From: Ancylobacter sonchi
GTDB lineage: Bacteria > Pseudomonadota > Alphaproteobacteria > Rhizobiales > Xanthobacteraceae
Direction of reading: 5' to 3'
NCBI RefSeq assembly: GCF_018390695.1
Contig: NZ_JAHBGF010000016.1
Coordinates: forward strand, 496,001-560,000
Length of the DNA stretch: 64,000 bases
The notes under the pieces were generated by a model. The model was not told where the DNA came from. It saw nothing but the letters and a program-made list of their open reading frames with translations, and ran no database searches. Positions 27,522 to 36,233 of the stretch are shown here, in pieces (position 1 is the first letter of the stretch; each line of letters starts with the position of its first letter). Both the position numbers and the translations under genes were made by a program.

Positions 27522-28532
27522 ATGAACCGCCGCACCCTCCTGCTCGCCGCCCCGGCCCTGCTGCTCATCCCACGCCACGCTCCGGCGCAGCCTGCACCCC
27601 CATCTCCCTTCACCCCCGCCCTCGACACCGCGTCCGCGCTGACCCCGTTGCGCACGGTCCACATCGCGCATGACAACCGGCTCGCCGACGCCCGCGCCTA
27701 TAACGGTGCCCCGCTCGATGCCCCCGCCAACATCAAGTCTGCCTCGAAATCGGTAATGTCCGCGCTCGTCGGCATCGCCATACATAAGGGCGTGCTGGAA
27801 GGTCCTGATCAGCCCATCGCGCCGCTGCTCGCGCGCGACCTGCCTGATGATCCCGATCCGCGCCTCGCCCGGATCACCGTCGGCAACCTCCTGTCCATGC
27901 AGGCCGGGCTCGCGCGTACCTCCGGGCCGAATTACGGGCGCTGGATCGCCTCGCCCAACTGGGTGCGCGCGGCGCTCGCCGAGCCGTTCGAGGCCGAGCC
28001 CGGCGGGCCGATGCTCTATTCCACCGGCTCGACGCACCTCCTCTCCGCCATCCTCACCCGCGCCACCGGCCGCCCGACGCTGGCGCTGGCGCGCGACTGG
28101 TTCGGCCCGGTGGAGGGCTTTGCCATCGCCTCCTGGGATCGCGACCCGCAGGGCATCTATTTCGGCGGCAATCAGATGGCGATGCGCCCGTCCTCGCTGC
28201 TGGCCTTCGGCGAACTCTACCGGCGCGGCGGCGTGACGGTGGACGGCACCCGCATCCTGCCGCAGGCCTGGATCGACGAGAGCTGGCGCGTGCGCACCCA
28301 GTCGCGCTTCACCGGCGACGGCTATGGCTATGGCTGGTTCCGCCGCACGCTCGGCGGCGCCGATGTCGCCTATGGCTGGGGCTATGGCGGGCAGATGCTC
28401 TATGTGGTGCCCGAGCGCGGCCTCACCCTCGCCATGACCTCGGCCACCGACGCGCCCGCCGGCCGCTCCGGTCATCGCGACGACCTGCACGCCCTGGCGG
28501 GCGCGCTCATCGAAGCTGCCGGCCCGGGTTGA
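27522..28532 (+). CDS. Serine hydrolase, class C beta-lactamase fold
   Basis: 336 residues with an N-terminal signal peptide (about 1-22, ending PRHAPAQ). The catalytic SxxK is Ser73-x-x-Lys76 in IKSASKSV, and the Tyr motif is the YSTGS segment near residue 166. The C-terminal part carries YGWFRR and GWGYGGQML, close to the usual third (HxG/KTG-like) box. It belongs to the beta-lactamase/esterase/D-aminopeptidase group, acting in the periplasm. There is no evidence that it confers resistance, and the physiological substrate is unknown. Confidence 0.88.
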   Translation: MNRRTLLLAAPALLLIPRHAPAQPAPPSPFTPALDTASALTPLRTVHIAHDNRLADARAYNGAPLDAPANIKSASKSVMSALVGIAIHKGVLEGPDQPIAPLLARDLPDDPDPRLARITVGNLLSMQAGLARTSGPNYGRWIASPNWVRAALAEPFEAEPGGPMLYSTGSTHLLSAILTRATGRPTLALARDWFGPVEGFAIASWDRDPQGIYFGGNQMAMRPSSLLAFGELYRRGGVTVDGTRILPQAWIDESWRVRTQSRFTGDGYGYGWFRRTLGGADVAYGWGYGGQMLYVVPERGLTLAMTSATDAPAGRSGHRDDLHALAGALIEAAGPG

Positions 28533-28794
28533 ACCGTCGTTCAATCCGCTTGCGGTTCGGCCGGGTATGAAACCGGATTTATTTCGCCGCTGTTCAATCC
28601 GCGCTTAATTCGCATGCATGCACGGGCGAAAATCTGCTGAAAACGACGCCACCGGCAGTTGATCTTCCGGTTGGGAGCGCTGCCGCGCCCCGGCTCCGGG
28701 AGGCGAATCGCGGCCGCTCCGACCTGTGGCATGCTTCCTGCTGATCCCCTCGCATCAGTCCGCCAGAAAGGCGGCCCAGAGCGAGGACAAGGAC

Positions 28795-29970
28795 GTGACG
28801 AAGCAGACCGACCTTCGCAACTCGACGAACCTGACCCTTCTCGCCGCGCGAGGGTTCACGCGCCGCACCCTGCTCAAGGGCGCGCTCGGCGCCGGCGCGG
28901 TGGCCGCTTCCGGCCCGTGGCTGGTGCGGGACGCCTTCTCCTCGTCCGGCGAGCTCAGCCTGCTCAACTGGGACGACGAACTGCCCAACCCGGTGATCCC
29001 GAACTTCGAGAAGAAGACCGGCATCAAGGTGAAGACCACCCCGTTCTCGCAGAACGAGGAGCAGATCAACAAGCTGCAGGCCACCGCCGGCGAGGGCTTC
29101 GACCTGTGCGAGCCCACCCGCGACCGCGCCCCGCAGTTCAAGGAGCTCGACGTCCTCGCGCCGTTCGACACCAACAAGCTGCACCTCGACAACCTGCTGC
29201 CCTCGATGCTGGAAGCCTCCACCAGCGTGTGGACCTGGGACGGCAAGCTCTATCACGTGCCGCATTGCTGGGGCTCGGAGGCGATCTCCTGGCGCACCGA
29301 CCTCGCACCCGGCCTCACCTACGACAAGCTCAGCTACGGCACGCTGTGGGCGCCGGAGTTCAAGGGCAAGATGCAGGGCCGCCCCCACTCGCTGCTGCTC
29401 GGCATCGGCCTGTGGATGGACGCCAACGGCAAGCTCCCGTCCAACCGCATGCTCGATGCGTTCAAGGACGAGGACACGATGAAGAAGATCTACGACGTCA
29501 TCCTCGCCTACGCGATCGAGAACAAGGCGCAGGTGAAGCAGTTCTGGGATTCCTCGGACAACACCAAGTCCGGCTTCATGGAGAATGGCTGCACCATCGG
29601 CCAGACCTGGGACGGCCCGCCGCTGTCGCTGAAGAAGCAGGGCAAGCCGGTCACCTATATGGCGCCGCAGGAAGGCGCGATCACCTGGGTCGACGGCTGG
29701 GCGATCACCAAGGGCGCCAAGAACATCGACCAGGCCTATGAGTGGCTGAACTACATCCACTCGCCGGAAGTCTCGGCGCAGGTGGCGGATGGTTCGGGCT
29801 ACAACCCGGTGGTCAAGGGCGCCGACGCCTTCCTCTCCGAGGCCGCCAAGAAGAACTTCTCCGAGGCCTATCCGGGCGACGCGCTCTCCAAGCTGTGGAG
29901 CCGCCCGCCGGAGCCGTCGTGGTACGCCGAACTGCGCACCCAGTACGCCGAGAAGTTCAAGGCGGCCTGA
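28795..29970 (+). CDS. ABC transporter substrate-binding protein, polyamine type
   Basis: 391 residues from a GTG at 28795, preferred over an ATG at 28726 because GAGGACAAGGAC precedes it and the Tat motif then lies near the end of a normal n-region. The twin-arginine signal is TRRTLLKGA (Arg23-Arg24). The mature part begins GELSLLNWDDELPNP, typical of PotD-like proteins. It captures the ligand in the periplasm for the ATPase and permeases at 30199-33194. A 228-bp gap with a repeat array follows. Confidence 0.9.
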   Translation: MTKQTDLRNSTNLTLLAARGFTRRTLLKGALGAGAVAASGPWLVRDAFSSSGELSLLNWDDELPNPVIPNFEKKTGIKVKTTPFSQNEEQINKLQATAGEGFDLCEPTRDRAPQFKELDVLAPFDTNKLHLDNLLPSMLEASTSVWTWDGKLYHVPHCWGSEAISWRTDLAPGLTYDKLSYGTLWAPEFKGKMQGRPHSLLLGIGLWMDANGKLPSNRMLDAFKDEDTMKKIYDVILAYAIENKAQVKQFWDSSDNTKSGFMENGCTIGQTWDGPPLSLKKQGKPVTYMAPQEGAITWVDGWAITKGAKNIDQAYEWLNYIHSPEVSAQVADGSGYNPVVKGADAFLSEAAKKNFSEAYPGDALSKLWSRPPEPSWYAELRTQYAEKFKAA

Positions 29971-29992
29971 TCGCGCGACGATCCCGCCGGAG

Positions 29993-30115
29993 CCGGCTTG
30001 CCGGCTCCGGTCTGCCGCTTCCCGGGCCGGCTTGCCGGCTCCGGTCTGTCGCTTCCCGGGCCGGTCCGTCGGCCCGGGGGTGCCGTTCTTCCGGTCCGGT
30101 TCGCCGGCCCGGGTC
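29993..30115. repeat. 34-bp tandem repeat array inside the ABC operon
   Basis: Units begin at 29993, 30027 and 30061, with a partial fourth near 30095. Units 1 and 2 are almost identical (CCGGCTTGCCGGCTCCGG plus TCTGYCGCTTCCCGGG); unit 3 is degenerate. Each unit contains a GCCGGcttgCCGGC hairpin. The array lies between the solute-binding gene and the ATPase gene, where such hairpins often uncouple expression of the abundant binding protein from the rest. Confidence 0.7.
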
Positions 30116-30198
30116 CGCGCGCGGGGCGATCGTCCGCCCGCGTTTCCGCCGCCATGTCCCGCGATCTGGCGGCCAGTCGACAAGCAACCGGAGACCCT

Positions 30199-31281
30199 AT
30201 GGCCGCAGCCGTGGAGCTCGAGGGCGTCAATGTGACGTTCGGGGATTTCGTCGCCGTCCGTGATGCCAACCTCACCATCGAGGCCGGGGAGTTCTTCTCC
30301 TTTCTCGGCCCGTCCGGATGCGGCAAGACCACGCTTTTGCGTACCATTTCCGGCTTCATCGAGCCGACGCGCGGGCAGGTGCGCATCGGCGGCAAGGACA
30401 TGGTCGGCATCGGTCCCAACAAGCGGCCCACCGCGCTGATCTTCCAGAACCTCGCGCTGTTCCCGATGATGAGCGTGGCCGACAATATCGGCTACGGCCT
30501 CCGGGTGCGCGGCGTGCCCAAGCATGAGCGCGACGAGAAGGTGAAGAACCTGCTGATCCAGGTGGCGCTGAGCGAGCACGGCCACAAGAAGGTGTCGGAA
30601 CTGTCCGGCGGCCAGAAGCAGCGCGTGGCCATCGCCCGGGCGTTGGCCGTGGAGCCGTCGGTCCTGCTTCTCGACGAGCCGCTCTCGGCGCTCGACCTCA
30701 AGCTTCGCCAGCACATGCGCGCCGAGCTGCGTGCCATCCAGAAGCGGGTGGGCATCACCTTCATCTACATCACCCACGATCAGGGCGAGGCGCTGACCAT
30801 GTCGGATCGCATCGCGGTGATGAATGCCGGGGTGATCGAGCAGGTCGGCAATGGCCGCTCCGTCTATGCCGAGCCGCGCACGCCCTTCGTCGCCGCCTTC
30901 GTCGGCGAGAACAACCAGATCCGCGGCCGCGTCACCGCCGTCGCCGACGGCATGGCGACGCTGGATACGCCGCTGGGCGCGCTTTCCGGGCGCAACCCGG
31001 TCGGGCTGAAGGCTGGCGAGGAGGCGCTGCTGTTCGTGCGGCCGGAAGCGCTATCGCTGGTGCCCACGGGCACGCCGAACGGCTCGACAGTCGGCTTCGA
31101 CGGCGAGGCGCTCGACGTCGCCTATGAGGGCAGCGTCACCCATGTGACGCTCCGGGTCCGCACCGGCCAGAAGATCACCGCCACGGTCGGCGGCGGCGTG
31201 GTGCCGGTGAGCGGCGAGACGCTGCATATCGGCTTCAAGCCGCAGGACGGCCTGCTGCTCGCCCGTGCGGCGAGCCACTGA
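30199..31281 (+). CDS. Polyamine-type ABC transporter ATPase
   Basis: 360 residues from the ATG at 30199; the longer open frame upstream is only the repeat array read through. Walker A is GPSGCGKTT at 37-45, the signature LSGGQKQR is near 136, Walker B LLLDEPLSALD near 157, and ITHDQGEA holds the switch His. A TOBE domain ends the protein. It energises the two permeases that follow with 12-bp and overlapping spacing. Confidence 0.93.
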   Translation: MAAAVELEGVNVTFGDFVAVRDANLTIEAGEFFSFLGPSGCGKTTLLRTISGFIEPTRGQVRIGGKDMVGIGPNKRPTALIFQNLALFPMMSVADNIGYGLRVRGVPKHERDEKVKNLLIQVALSEHGHKKVSELSGGQKQRVAIARALAVEPSVLLLDEPLSALDLKLRQHMRAELRAIQKRVGITFIYITHDQGEALTMSDRIAVMNAGVIEQVGNGRSVYAEPRTPFVAAFVGENNQIRGRVTAVADGMATLDTPLGALSGRNPVGLKAGEEALLFVRPEALSLVPTGTPNGSTVGFDGEALDVAYEGSVTHVTLRVRTGQKITATVGGGVVPVSGETLHIGFKPQDGLLLARAASH

Positions 31282-31293
31282 GGGGAGGGCAGC

Positions 31294-32310
31294 ATGGGAG
31301 CGACCGGCGGCCTCACCCTCGTCTTCGGGCTACCGCTGGCGGTAGCGCTGTTCTTCTTCGGGCTCGCCGCCTATGAGCGGCGCATGGGCCTCGCCACCGG
31401 GCCGGGCTTCTTCCAGCGCAACGGCCTCGCCGTCGGCCTCTATCTGGTGCTGGCGGTCGGCTTCTGGGTGTTCTTCGTCATCGTGCTTCCGCAGTTCTCG
31501 ATGGTGGACATGTCGTTCCGCCCGAAGCTGCCGCCTGCGCAGATGGGCGGGCCGAAGGACGTGTTCACGCTGGAGAACTACCGCTACTTCCTGTTCGGCT
31601 CGACCACCTCGACGTCGAGCTGGAACTGGACGCATCTCAAGGCTTTCGTGCTCACCATCGGGGTGAGCATCGCCATCACCCTGTTCAACTTCGCGCTGTG
31701 CTACCCGATCGCCTTCCACATGGCGCAATCGGCGGGGGCGGCGCGGCTGCGCATCCTGCTGCTGCTGCTAATCATCCCCTATTGGGTGAACGAGATCCTG
31801 CGCGCCTTCGCCTTCCGCGTGCTGCTGTCCTCCGGCGGCATCATCAACAAGCTGCTGCTGGGCGCGGGCGTGATCGGCGAGCCGATCGATTTCCTCGGCG
31901 CCGATGTCGGCCTCTATATGGGCCTGAGCTACGCCTATCTCCTGATGATGGTGTTCCCGCTCTACAGCGCCATCGAGAGCCTCGACAAGAACCAGATCGA
32001 GGCGGCGCGGGACCTCGGCGCGCCGTGGTGGCACATCCACCTCTTCGTGGTGATGCCGCACGCCAAGCCGGGCATCGCCTCCGGCTGCACGCTGGTGTTC
32101 ATGCTGTGCGCCGGCGCGCTCGCCGCGCCGCTGGTGCTGGCCGGTCCGCGCACGCTGTGGTTCACGCCTATCGTCTATGACCGATTCTACCAGGCGTTCA
32201 ACTGGCCGCAGGGCGCCGCCTATGCCTTCATCCTGCTGGTGACCTGCGTCGTCTTCGTGCTGCTGGTGCTGAAGATGTTCCGCCTGAGCCTTGGAGAAAT
32301 CACGCGATGA
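31294..32310 (+). CDS. ABC transporter permease, PotB type
   Basis: 338 residues with seven or so hydrophobic segments. The first two helices form an N-terminal extension that many PotB proteins lack. The EAA loop is at about 230-250 (EAARDLGAPWWHIHLFVVMP). Its stop overlaps the next permease start by 4 bp. It forms half of the import channel of the second polyamine-type system in the window. Confidence 0.9.
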   Translation: MGATGGLTLVFGLPLAVALFFFGLAAYERRMGLATGPGFFQRNGLAVGLYLVLAVGFWVFFVIVLPQFSMVDMSFRPKLPPAQMGGPKDVFTLENYRYFLFGSTTSTSSWNWTHLKAFVLTIGVSIAITLFNFALCYPIAFHMAQSAGAARLRILLLLLIIPYWVNEILRAFAFRVLLSSGGIINKLLLGAGVIGEPIDFLGADVGLYMGLSYAYLLMMVFPLYSAIESLDKNQIEAARDLGAPWWHIHLFVVMPHAKPGIASGCTLVFMLCAGALAAPLVLAGPRTLWFTPIVYDRFYQAFNWPQGAAYAFILLVTCVVFVLLVLKMFRLSLGEITR

Positions 32311-33194
32311 CATCCGGGCCGCTCCAACGCATCCTGTTCGCCGTCTATATCGCGGTATTCTTCCTCTATCTGCTCGGCCCGCTCATGGTGATGGGTGTCT
32401 CGGCCTTCAACACCCCGCAATACCCGCAGGTCTGGCCGATCGAGGGGCTGACCCTCGACTGGTTCTCCCAGCTCTTCGCCGATCAGGACATGATGTACGG
32501 GCTGCGGACCAGCCTGTGGATCGGTGTGCTGGTGGTCGCCATCTCCGTGCCGATCGGGCTCGCCGGCGCCATCGTGATGACGCAGATCCAGCCGCGCGTG
32601 CGTTCGGCCTATTATCTCGTCGTGGTGTCGCCGGTGCTGACGCCGGGCATCATCATCGGCATCTCCACTGTGGTGTTCTGGCGCGAATTCACCACGATGA
32701 CCGGCACGAGGTTCCTCTATGACGGCATCATCCTCACGGTGATCGGCCAGTCGAGCTTCATCTCCGCCTATTGCATGCTGATCATCCTCGCCCGGCTGCA
32801 ACGCTTCGATCAGGCGCAGCAGGAGGCCGCGCTCGATCTCGGCGCCTCCTATCCGCAGGTGTTCCGCCACATATTGCTGCCTTTCCTGCAGCCGGCGCTG
32901 TTCTCGGCGGCGGTGCTCGCCTTCCTGTCCTCCTTCGAGAACTACAACACCACCACCTTCGCCATTCTGTCGGAGAAGACGCTCACCACCGTGCTCGCCG
33001 GCCGGGTGCGGCAGGGCTCCACACCGGCGATCAGCGCGCTCGCGGTGATCATCGTCGCGGTGACGATCGTCGGCGCCATCGCCTATGAGCTGTGGAAGCG
33101 CCGGGCCGACGCGGCTGCCGAGCGCCGCCTGCGCGCCGCGCAGGCCGCCGAGGAAAGCGAGCTCAGCGGCACCGCCGCGCCCATGGCGGCCTGA
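32307..33194 (+). CDS. ABC transporter permease, PotC type
   Basis: 295 residues, six membrane segments, with an EAA loop near 172-192 (EAALDLGASYPQVFRHILLP). The Ala/Glu-rich tail after residue 265 is cytoplasmic and polar. It is the last gene of the operon. A 12-bp GC palindrome follows the stop but no clear terminator. Confidence 0.9.
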   Translation: MTSGPLQRILFAVYIAVFFLYLLGPLMVMGVSAFNTPQYPQVWPIEGLTLDWFSQLFADQDMMYGLRTSLWIGVLVVAISVPIGLAGAIVMTQIQPRVRSAYYLVVVSPVLTPGIIIGISTVVFWREFTTMTGTRFLYDGIILTVIGQSSFISAYCMLIILARLQRFDQAQQEAALDLGASYPQVFRHILLPFLQPALFSAAVLAFLSSFENYNTTTFAILSEKTLTTVLAGRVRQGSTPAISALAVIIVAVTIVGAIAYELWKRRADAAAERRLRAAQAAEESELSGTAAPMAA

Positions 33195-33313
33195 TCGCGC
33201 GCCGGCGCGCCAGGGCCTCCTTCGACCGGACGGCATCCGCGCCCGGTCGCCCCGCATCCGCCGGATCGCCGCGGGCGGTTGCGGCATCGCAAGCCCGGGA
33301 CGGCAGGCCTGCG

Positions 33314-33350
33314 ATAGTCGATCACTTGCGATTAGATCGTATACGACTAT
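33314..33350. promoter_or_regulatory. Palindromic sites before the OhrR-like gene
   Basis: A 10-bp palindrome TCGTATACGA at 33337-33346 is nested in an outer pair, ATAGTCG at 33314-33320 and CGACTAT at 33344-33350. It sits 44 bp upstream of the regulator start in an AT-rich patch. The position fits autoregulation by the encoded MarR-type protein. Confidence 0.5.
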
Positions 33351-33389
33351 TTTACGGGTGGGCGCCATCGCGCCGAGAGGACACCCGCC

Positions 33390-33890
33390 ATGAAGGGACA
33401 TGCTGATGAGGCCGCCGCGCGGACGGCGCCGACCACTACGGAGCTAACCGCCGCCGCGCCGCGCGCTGGCGATGCCGGTCTCGACGACTTCCTTTGCTTC
33501 GCGGTCTATTCCGCCAATCACGCCTTCAACCGCGCCTATCTGCCGCTACTCGACGCGCTGGGCCTGACCTATCCGCAATATCTGGTCATGGTCAGCCTGT
33601 GGCGCACCGACGGGCAGACGGTGGGCGATCTTGCGGGCCATCTCGCGCTGGAATCCAGCACGCTGACGCCGCTGATCAAGCGGCTGGAGGCGCAGGGGCT
33701 GGTGAAGCGCCGCCGCAGCGTCGCCGATGCCCGGCAGGTTCACGTCCATCTCACCGATGAAGGGGAGGCCCTGCGGGCGAAGGGCGCGGCGGTGCCGGCC
33801 GCCATCGCCGCCGCCACCGGCCTCGACCGTCCGGCGGTGGAGCGAATGCGCGCCGATATCGCCCGGCTGCGCGCGGCGCTCCGGCGCTGA
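33390..33890 (+). CDS. MarR family regulator, OhrR-like organic peroxide sensor
   Basis: 166 residues. The MarR winged helix covers about 55-135. The sensing pattern of OhrR is present: Cys36 (FLCFAVY) with Tyr50 and Tyr61 at the +14 and +25 positions that in Bacillus OhrR hydrogen-bond the reactive Cys. LTYPQYLVM is also an OhrR hallmark. Oxidation of Cys36 by organic hydroperoxides would release the DNA. The usual target gene ohr is not adjacent, which is unusual. The N-terminal 30 residues are a low-complexity Ala/Thr extension. Confidence 0.85.
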   Translation: MKGHADEAAARTAPTTTELTAAAPRAGDAGLDDFLCFAVYSANHAFNRAYLPLLDALGLTYPQYLVMVSLWRTDGQTVGDLAGHLALESSTLTPLIKRLEAQGLVKRRRSVADARQVHVHLTDEGEALRAKGAAVPAAIAAATGLDRPAVERMRADIARLRAALRR

Positions 33891-33967
33891 GCGCGGCAGA
33901 GGAGACGGGGCGCCCGGCCGCTGCTATGACCCGCGGTGGTAAAACCGCTTGCAGGAGTCGCTCGCCC

Positions 33968-34525
33968 ATGGACGCCGCGCCGATCGAGATCGACATCCGC
34001 CTGCGCGACCTGCGCAATTTCTTCGCCACGCCGGATATCGATCCCTTCGCCGGCGAGAGCATCGACGAATCCGGCATCGACCGGCTGATCGATCTGGTGA
34101 CGGCCGAGCGGCGCTGGCGTCGCCGGCCGGTGCGGCTGCGGCTGCATGTGGCACCGACGCCGGGCAATGCCGAGCTCGCGCCGCGCCTTCCCGAGGCGCT
34201 GGCGCGCTATTGCGACACCAATCGCGACTATGCCGAGCGCAAATTGCGCGAGACCCGGCGCGAGGGGCTGCGCACGCTGGCGGTCGGCGTGGTGTTCCTC
34301 GCCTTGTGCATCGGCGTCGCGACGTTGATCAGCAGCTCGGCGCTGGACGAGATGCTGGTAGGCGAATTGCTGAGCGAAGGCGCCATCATCGCCGGCTGGG
34401 TCGGGCTGTGGCGGCCGATCGAGATTTTGCTGTTCGACTGGTGGCCCTATGCCCGCGACCGCGTGCTCTACACGCGGCTGCGCGGCCTCGAGATCACTGT
34501 GCTGCCGTCTGAAGCGGTGCGCTGA
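33968..34525 (+). CDS. Small membrane protein, unknown function
   Basis: 185 residues from the ATG at 33968. The first 100 residues are soluble (IEIDIRLRDLRNFFATPDIDPFAGES), then two hydrophobic segments at about 99-116 and 128-145, followed by EILLFDWWPYARDRVLY. Comparable proteins occur as uncharacterised membrane proteins in rhizobia. The 3' end overlaps the convergent amidotransferase gene by 32 bp. Confidence 0.75.
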   Translation: MDAAPIEIDIRLRDLRNFFATPDIDPFAGESIDESGIDRLIDLVTAERRWRRRPVRLRLHVAPTPGNAELAPRLPEALARYCDTNRDYAERKLRETRREGLRTLAVGVVFLALCIGVATLISSSALDEMLVGELLSEGAIIAGWVGLWRPIEILLFDWWPYARDRVLYTRLRGLEITVLPSEAVR

Positions 34526-35291
34526 ACGCCCCGGCGGCGGCCGCGCCGCCGAGCCAGCGGTCGAGGAAGCTGTCCAGCCACAACCGCACCCGCCCGTCAT
34601 GCTGCAGCCGGTCGGTGAAATGGGCGCTGCGCGGGCGCGCGCCGGGCAGCGACAGCCGCTCATTGCCGCGTATCGTCCACCGGCACATCATGTGGTGCGT
34701 CACTTCCGGGTGGAACTGCAGGCCATAGGCTGCCGGCCCGTAGCGGAACGCCTGGTTGGGGAAGGCATCGCCGGAAGCCAGCAATTCGGCGCCGCGCGCG
34801 AGCTCGAAACCCTCGCGGTGCCAGTGATAGACATGGTTCGGCCAGTCGTCGGAGGGCGCCGTGCCGGTGGGGGCGCCCGCCTCGTCCCGGCCGTCGTCGA
34901 GCAGCGCGCGTCCGGCGGGGGTGGGGCGCAGCGGATAATAGCCGATCTCCACCAGACCCTCGGGATGCGGCGCCACGCGGGCGCCGAGGTGGCGGGCCAG
35001 CATCTGCGCACCCAGGCAGATGCCGAGATAGGGCTTGGCTTCCTTCAGCGCGACGCCGATCCAGTCGATCTCGGCGCGCACATAATCGTGGCAGTCATTG
35101 GCGCTCTGCGGGCCGCCGAACACAACGGCGCCGGCATGGTGGGCCAGCGTGGTGGGAAGGGGATCGCCGAGGCAGGGGCGCCGCACATCCAGCCGGTATC
35201 CGCGCTCGACCAGCAGCCGGCCGACACGGCCGGGCGAGGAATGCTCCTGGTGCAGGACGATCAGGACGTCGGAGGCGAGTTGCTGACCCAT
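34494..35291 (-). CDS. Class I glutamine amidotransferase-like protein
   Basis: 265 residues. The catalytic triad of class I amidotransferases is visible: Cys92 in GICLGAQ, and His194 with Glu196 in LQFHPEV. It resembles GuaA-like stand-alone domains, which hydrolyse glutamine or gamma-glutamyl compounds. No synthase partner is adjacent, so a role in gamma-glutamyl amine hydrolysis (PuuD-like) or an unknown amidotransfer is possible. It overlaps the convergent membrane-protein gene at the 3' ends. Confidence 0.85.
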   Translation of the reverse strand: MGQQLASDVLIVLHQEHSSPGRVGRLLVERGYRLDVRRPCLGDPLPTTLAHHAGAVVFGGPQSANDCHDYVRAEIDWIGVALKEAKPYLGICLGAQMLARHLGARVAPHPEGLVEIGYYPLRPTPAGRALLDDGRDEAGAPTGTAPSDDWPNHVYHWHREGFELARGAELLASGDAFPNQAFRYGPAAYGLQFHPEVTHHMMCRWTIRGNERLSLPGARPRSAHFTDRLQHDGRVRLWLDSFLDRWLGGAAAAGAFSAPLQTAAQ

Positions 35292-35464
35292 TCTTTTCGT
35301 CGTCGGCGCGAATCCGCAACGCTGCGCTGCGGCATATGTCAGCCATCACGACATGATTTTCGAGCGGTTTCAAGGCGCGGCGACATGAAAACCCAGCGCC
35401 GGTCCGTGATTTGGCGTCGTGGGCGCGCGATACGGGAACGATGCCGGCACCCTGCGGCCGGCGT

Positions 35465-35926
35465 TCACGCCTCGTCGAAGGTCTCGCGGATGCGCTTGCG
35501 GATCTCTACCCGGTCGCGCGAGGAGACGTTCAGCAATTCGGCGGCGCGCCAGACGAGGTTGTCCTCGAATTCGGTCAGCCCGCCATCGGCATAGGCGACC
35601 TCGAACATCATCTCGATCACCCGCTTGCGGCCTTCCTCGTCCATTGCCCGGTTGAGCACGCTGGTGAAGGCGTAGAGGTCCACCGCCTCGGCATCGCGGG
35701 CGATGGCGGCCTCGAGCAGGTGCTCGGCCTCCTCCGGCTTCAGGCTGAAGCGGAAGGCGAGGATGTGCCGCAGCTTCTCCATCTCGGCGTCGCCGATGAT
35801 CCCGTCGATGGTCACCACATGCACCAGCAGCGCGGCGGCGGCGAGACGATAATCGTTCTCGGCGAACTCCGGCTCGCGGGTGCCGCCGGCGATCTCGGCG
35901 ATGAAATCGGTCAAACTGCGCAGCAT
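35465..35926 (-). CDS. TerB family (tellurite-resistance-like) protein
   Basis: 153 residues from the ATG at 35926. It matches the TerB/DjlA-N helical fold: LAAAALLVHVVTIDGIIGDAEMEKLRHIL and EVAYADGGLTEFEDNLVWRAAELLNV, with two Asp/Glu clusters able to bind metal. These stand-alone proteins are common in alphaproteobacteria and are not by themselves evidence of tellurite resistance. The longer frame upstream has no start signal. Confidence 0.8.
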   Translation of the reverse strand: MLRSLTDFIAEIAGGTREPEFAENDYRLAAAALLVHVVTIDGIIGDAEMEKLRHILAFRFSLKPEEAEHLLEAAIARDAEAVDLYAFTSVLNRAMDEEGRKRVIEMMFEVAYADGGLTEFEDNLVWRAAELLNVSSRDRVEIRKRIRETFDEA

Positions 35927-36233
35927 GCCGGCGCAAGGCTCCAGCGGCGAGGTTCCAGGAACCCCGTTTGATCGAGGGACATTTGGGTGCGGCGAGGCCG
36001 GTAGCCAACCTCGCATTTTTGCGTATCGGAATTGCCGGGGCGGCGCAACGTTCTCCCGCCGGCGGGCGGTCGATCCCGCTGCGTGCGTGCAGGCGGGCCA
36101 CACCATTGGCGTGCGGAAAGAAAAAGCCCGGCGAGGTCGAGGAACCCGCCGGGCGCAGTTTCGGAAAGTCGGGCAAGTCAGCCGGAGGCCGGGGAGCGGG
36201 CTCCGGCACAGGCGCGGGCGCCGGCCCGGCCGC
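35927..36233. other. Intergenic region between terB-like and GntR genes
   Basis: 307 bp. It contains the GntR terminator at 36119-36154 and the start region of the TerB-like gene. No further gene was seen. Confidence 0.5.
36119..36154 (-). terminator. Rho-independent terminator of the GntR gene
   Basis: On the minus strand the stem GCCCGGCG...CGCCGGGC (36147-36154 with 36126-36133) is followed by TTTTTCTTT. It lies about 80 bp past the GntR stop. Confidence 0.75.

Noticed and set aside
27522-28532. Calling the serine hydrolase an antibiotic-resistance beta-lactamase
   Set aside because: The SxxK and Tyr motifs fit the fold, but many esterases and peptidases share them, and nothing in the context supports resistance.
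29993-30115. The regular repeat array considered as a CRISPR
   Set aside because: Units are contiguous with no unique spacers between them, and no cas genes are present.
35465-35926. Calling a tellurite resistance locus from the TerB protein
   Set aside because: No other ter genes are present. Lone TerB-like proteins are common and not diagnostic.
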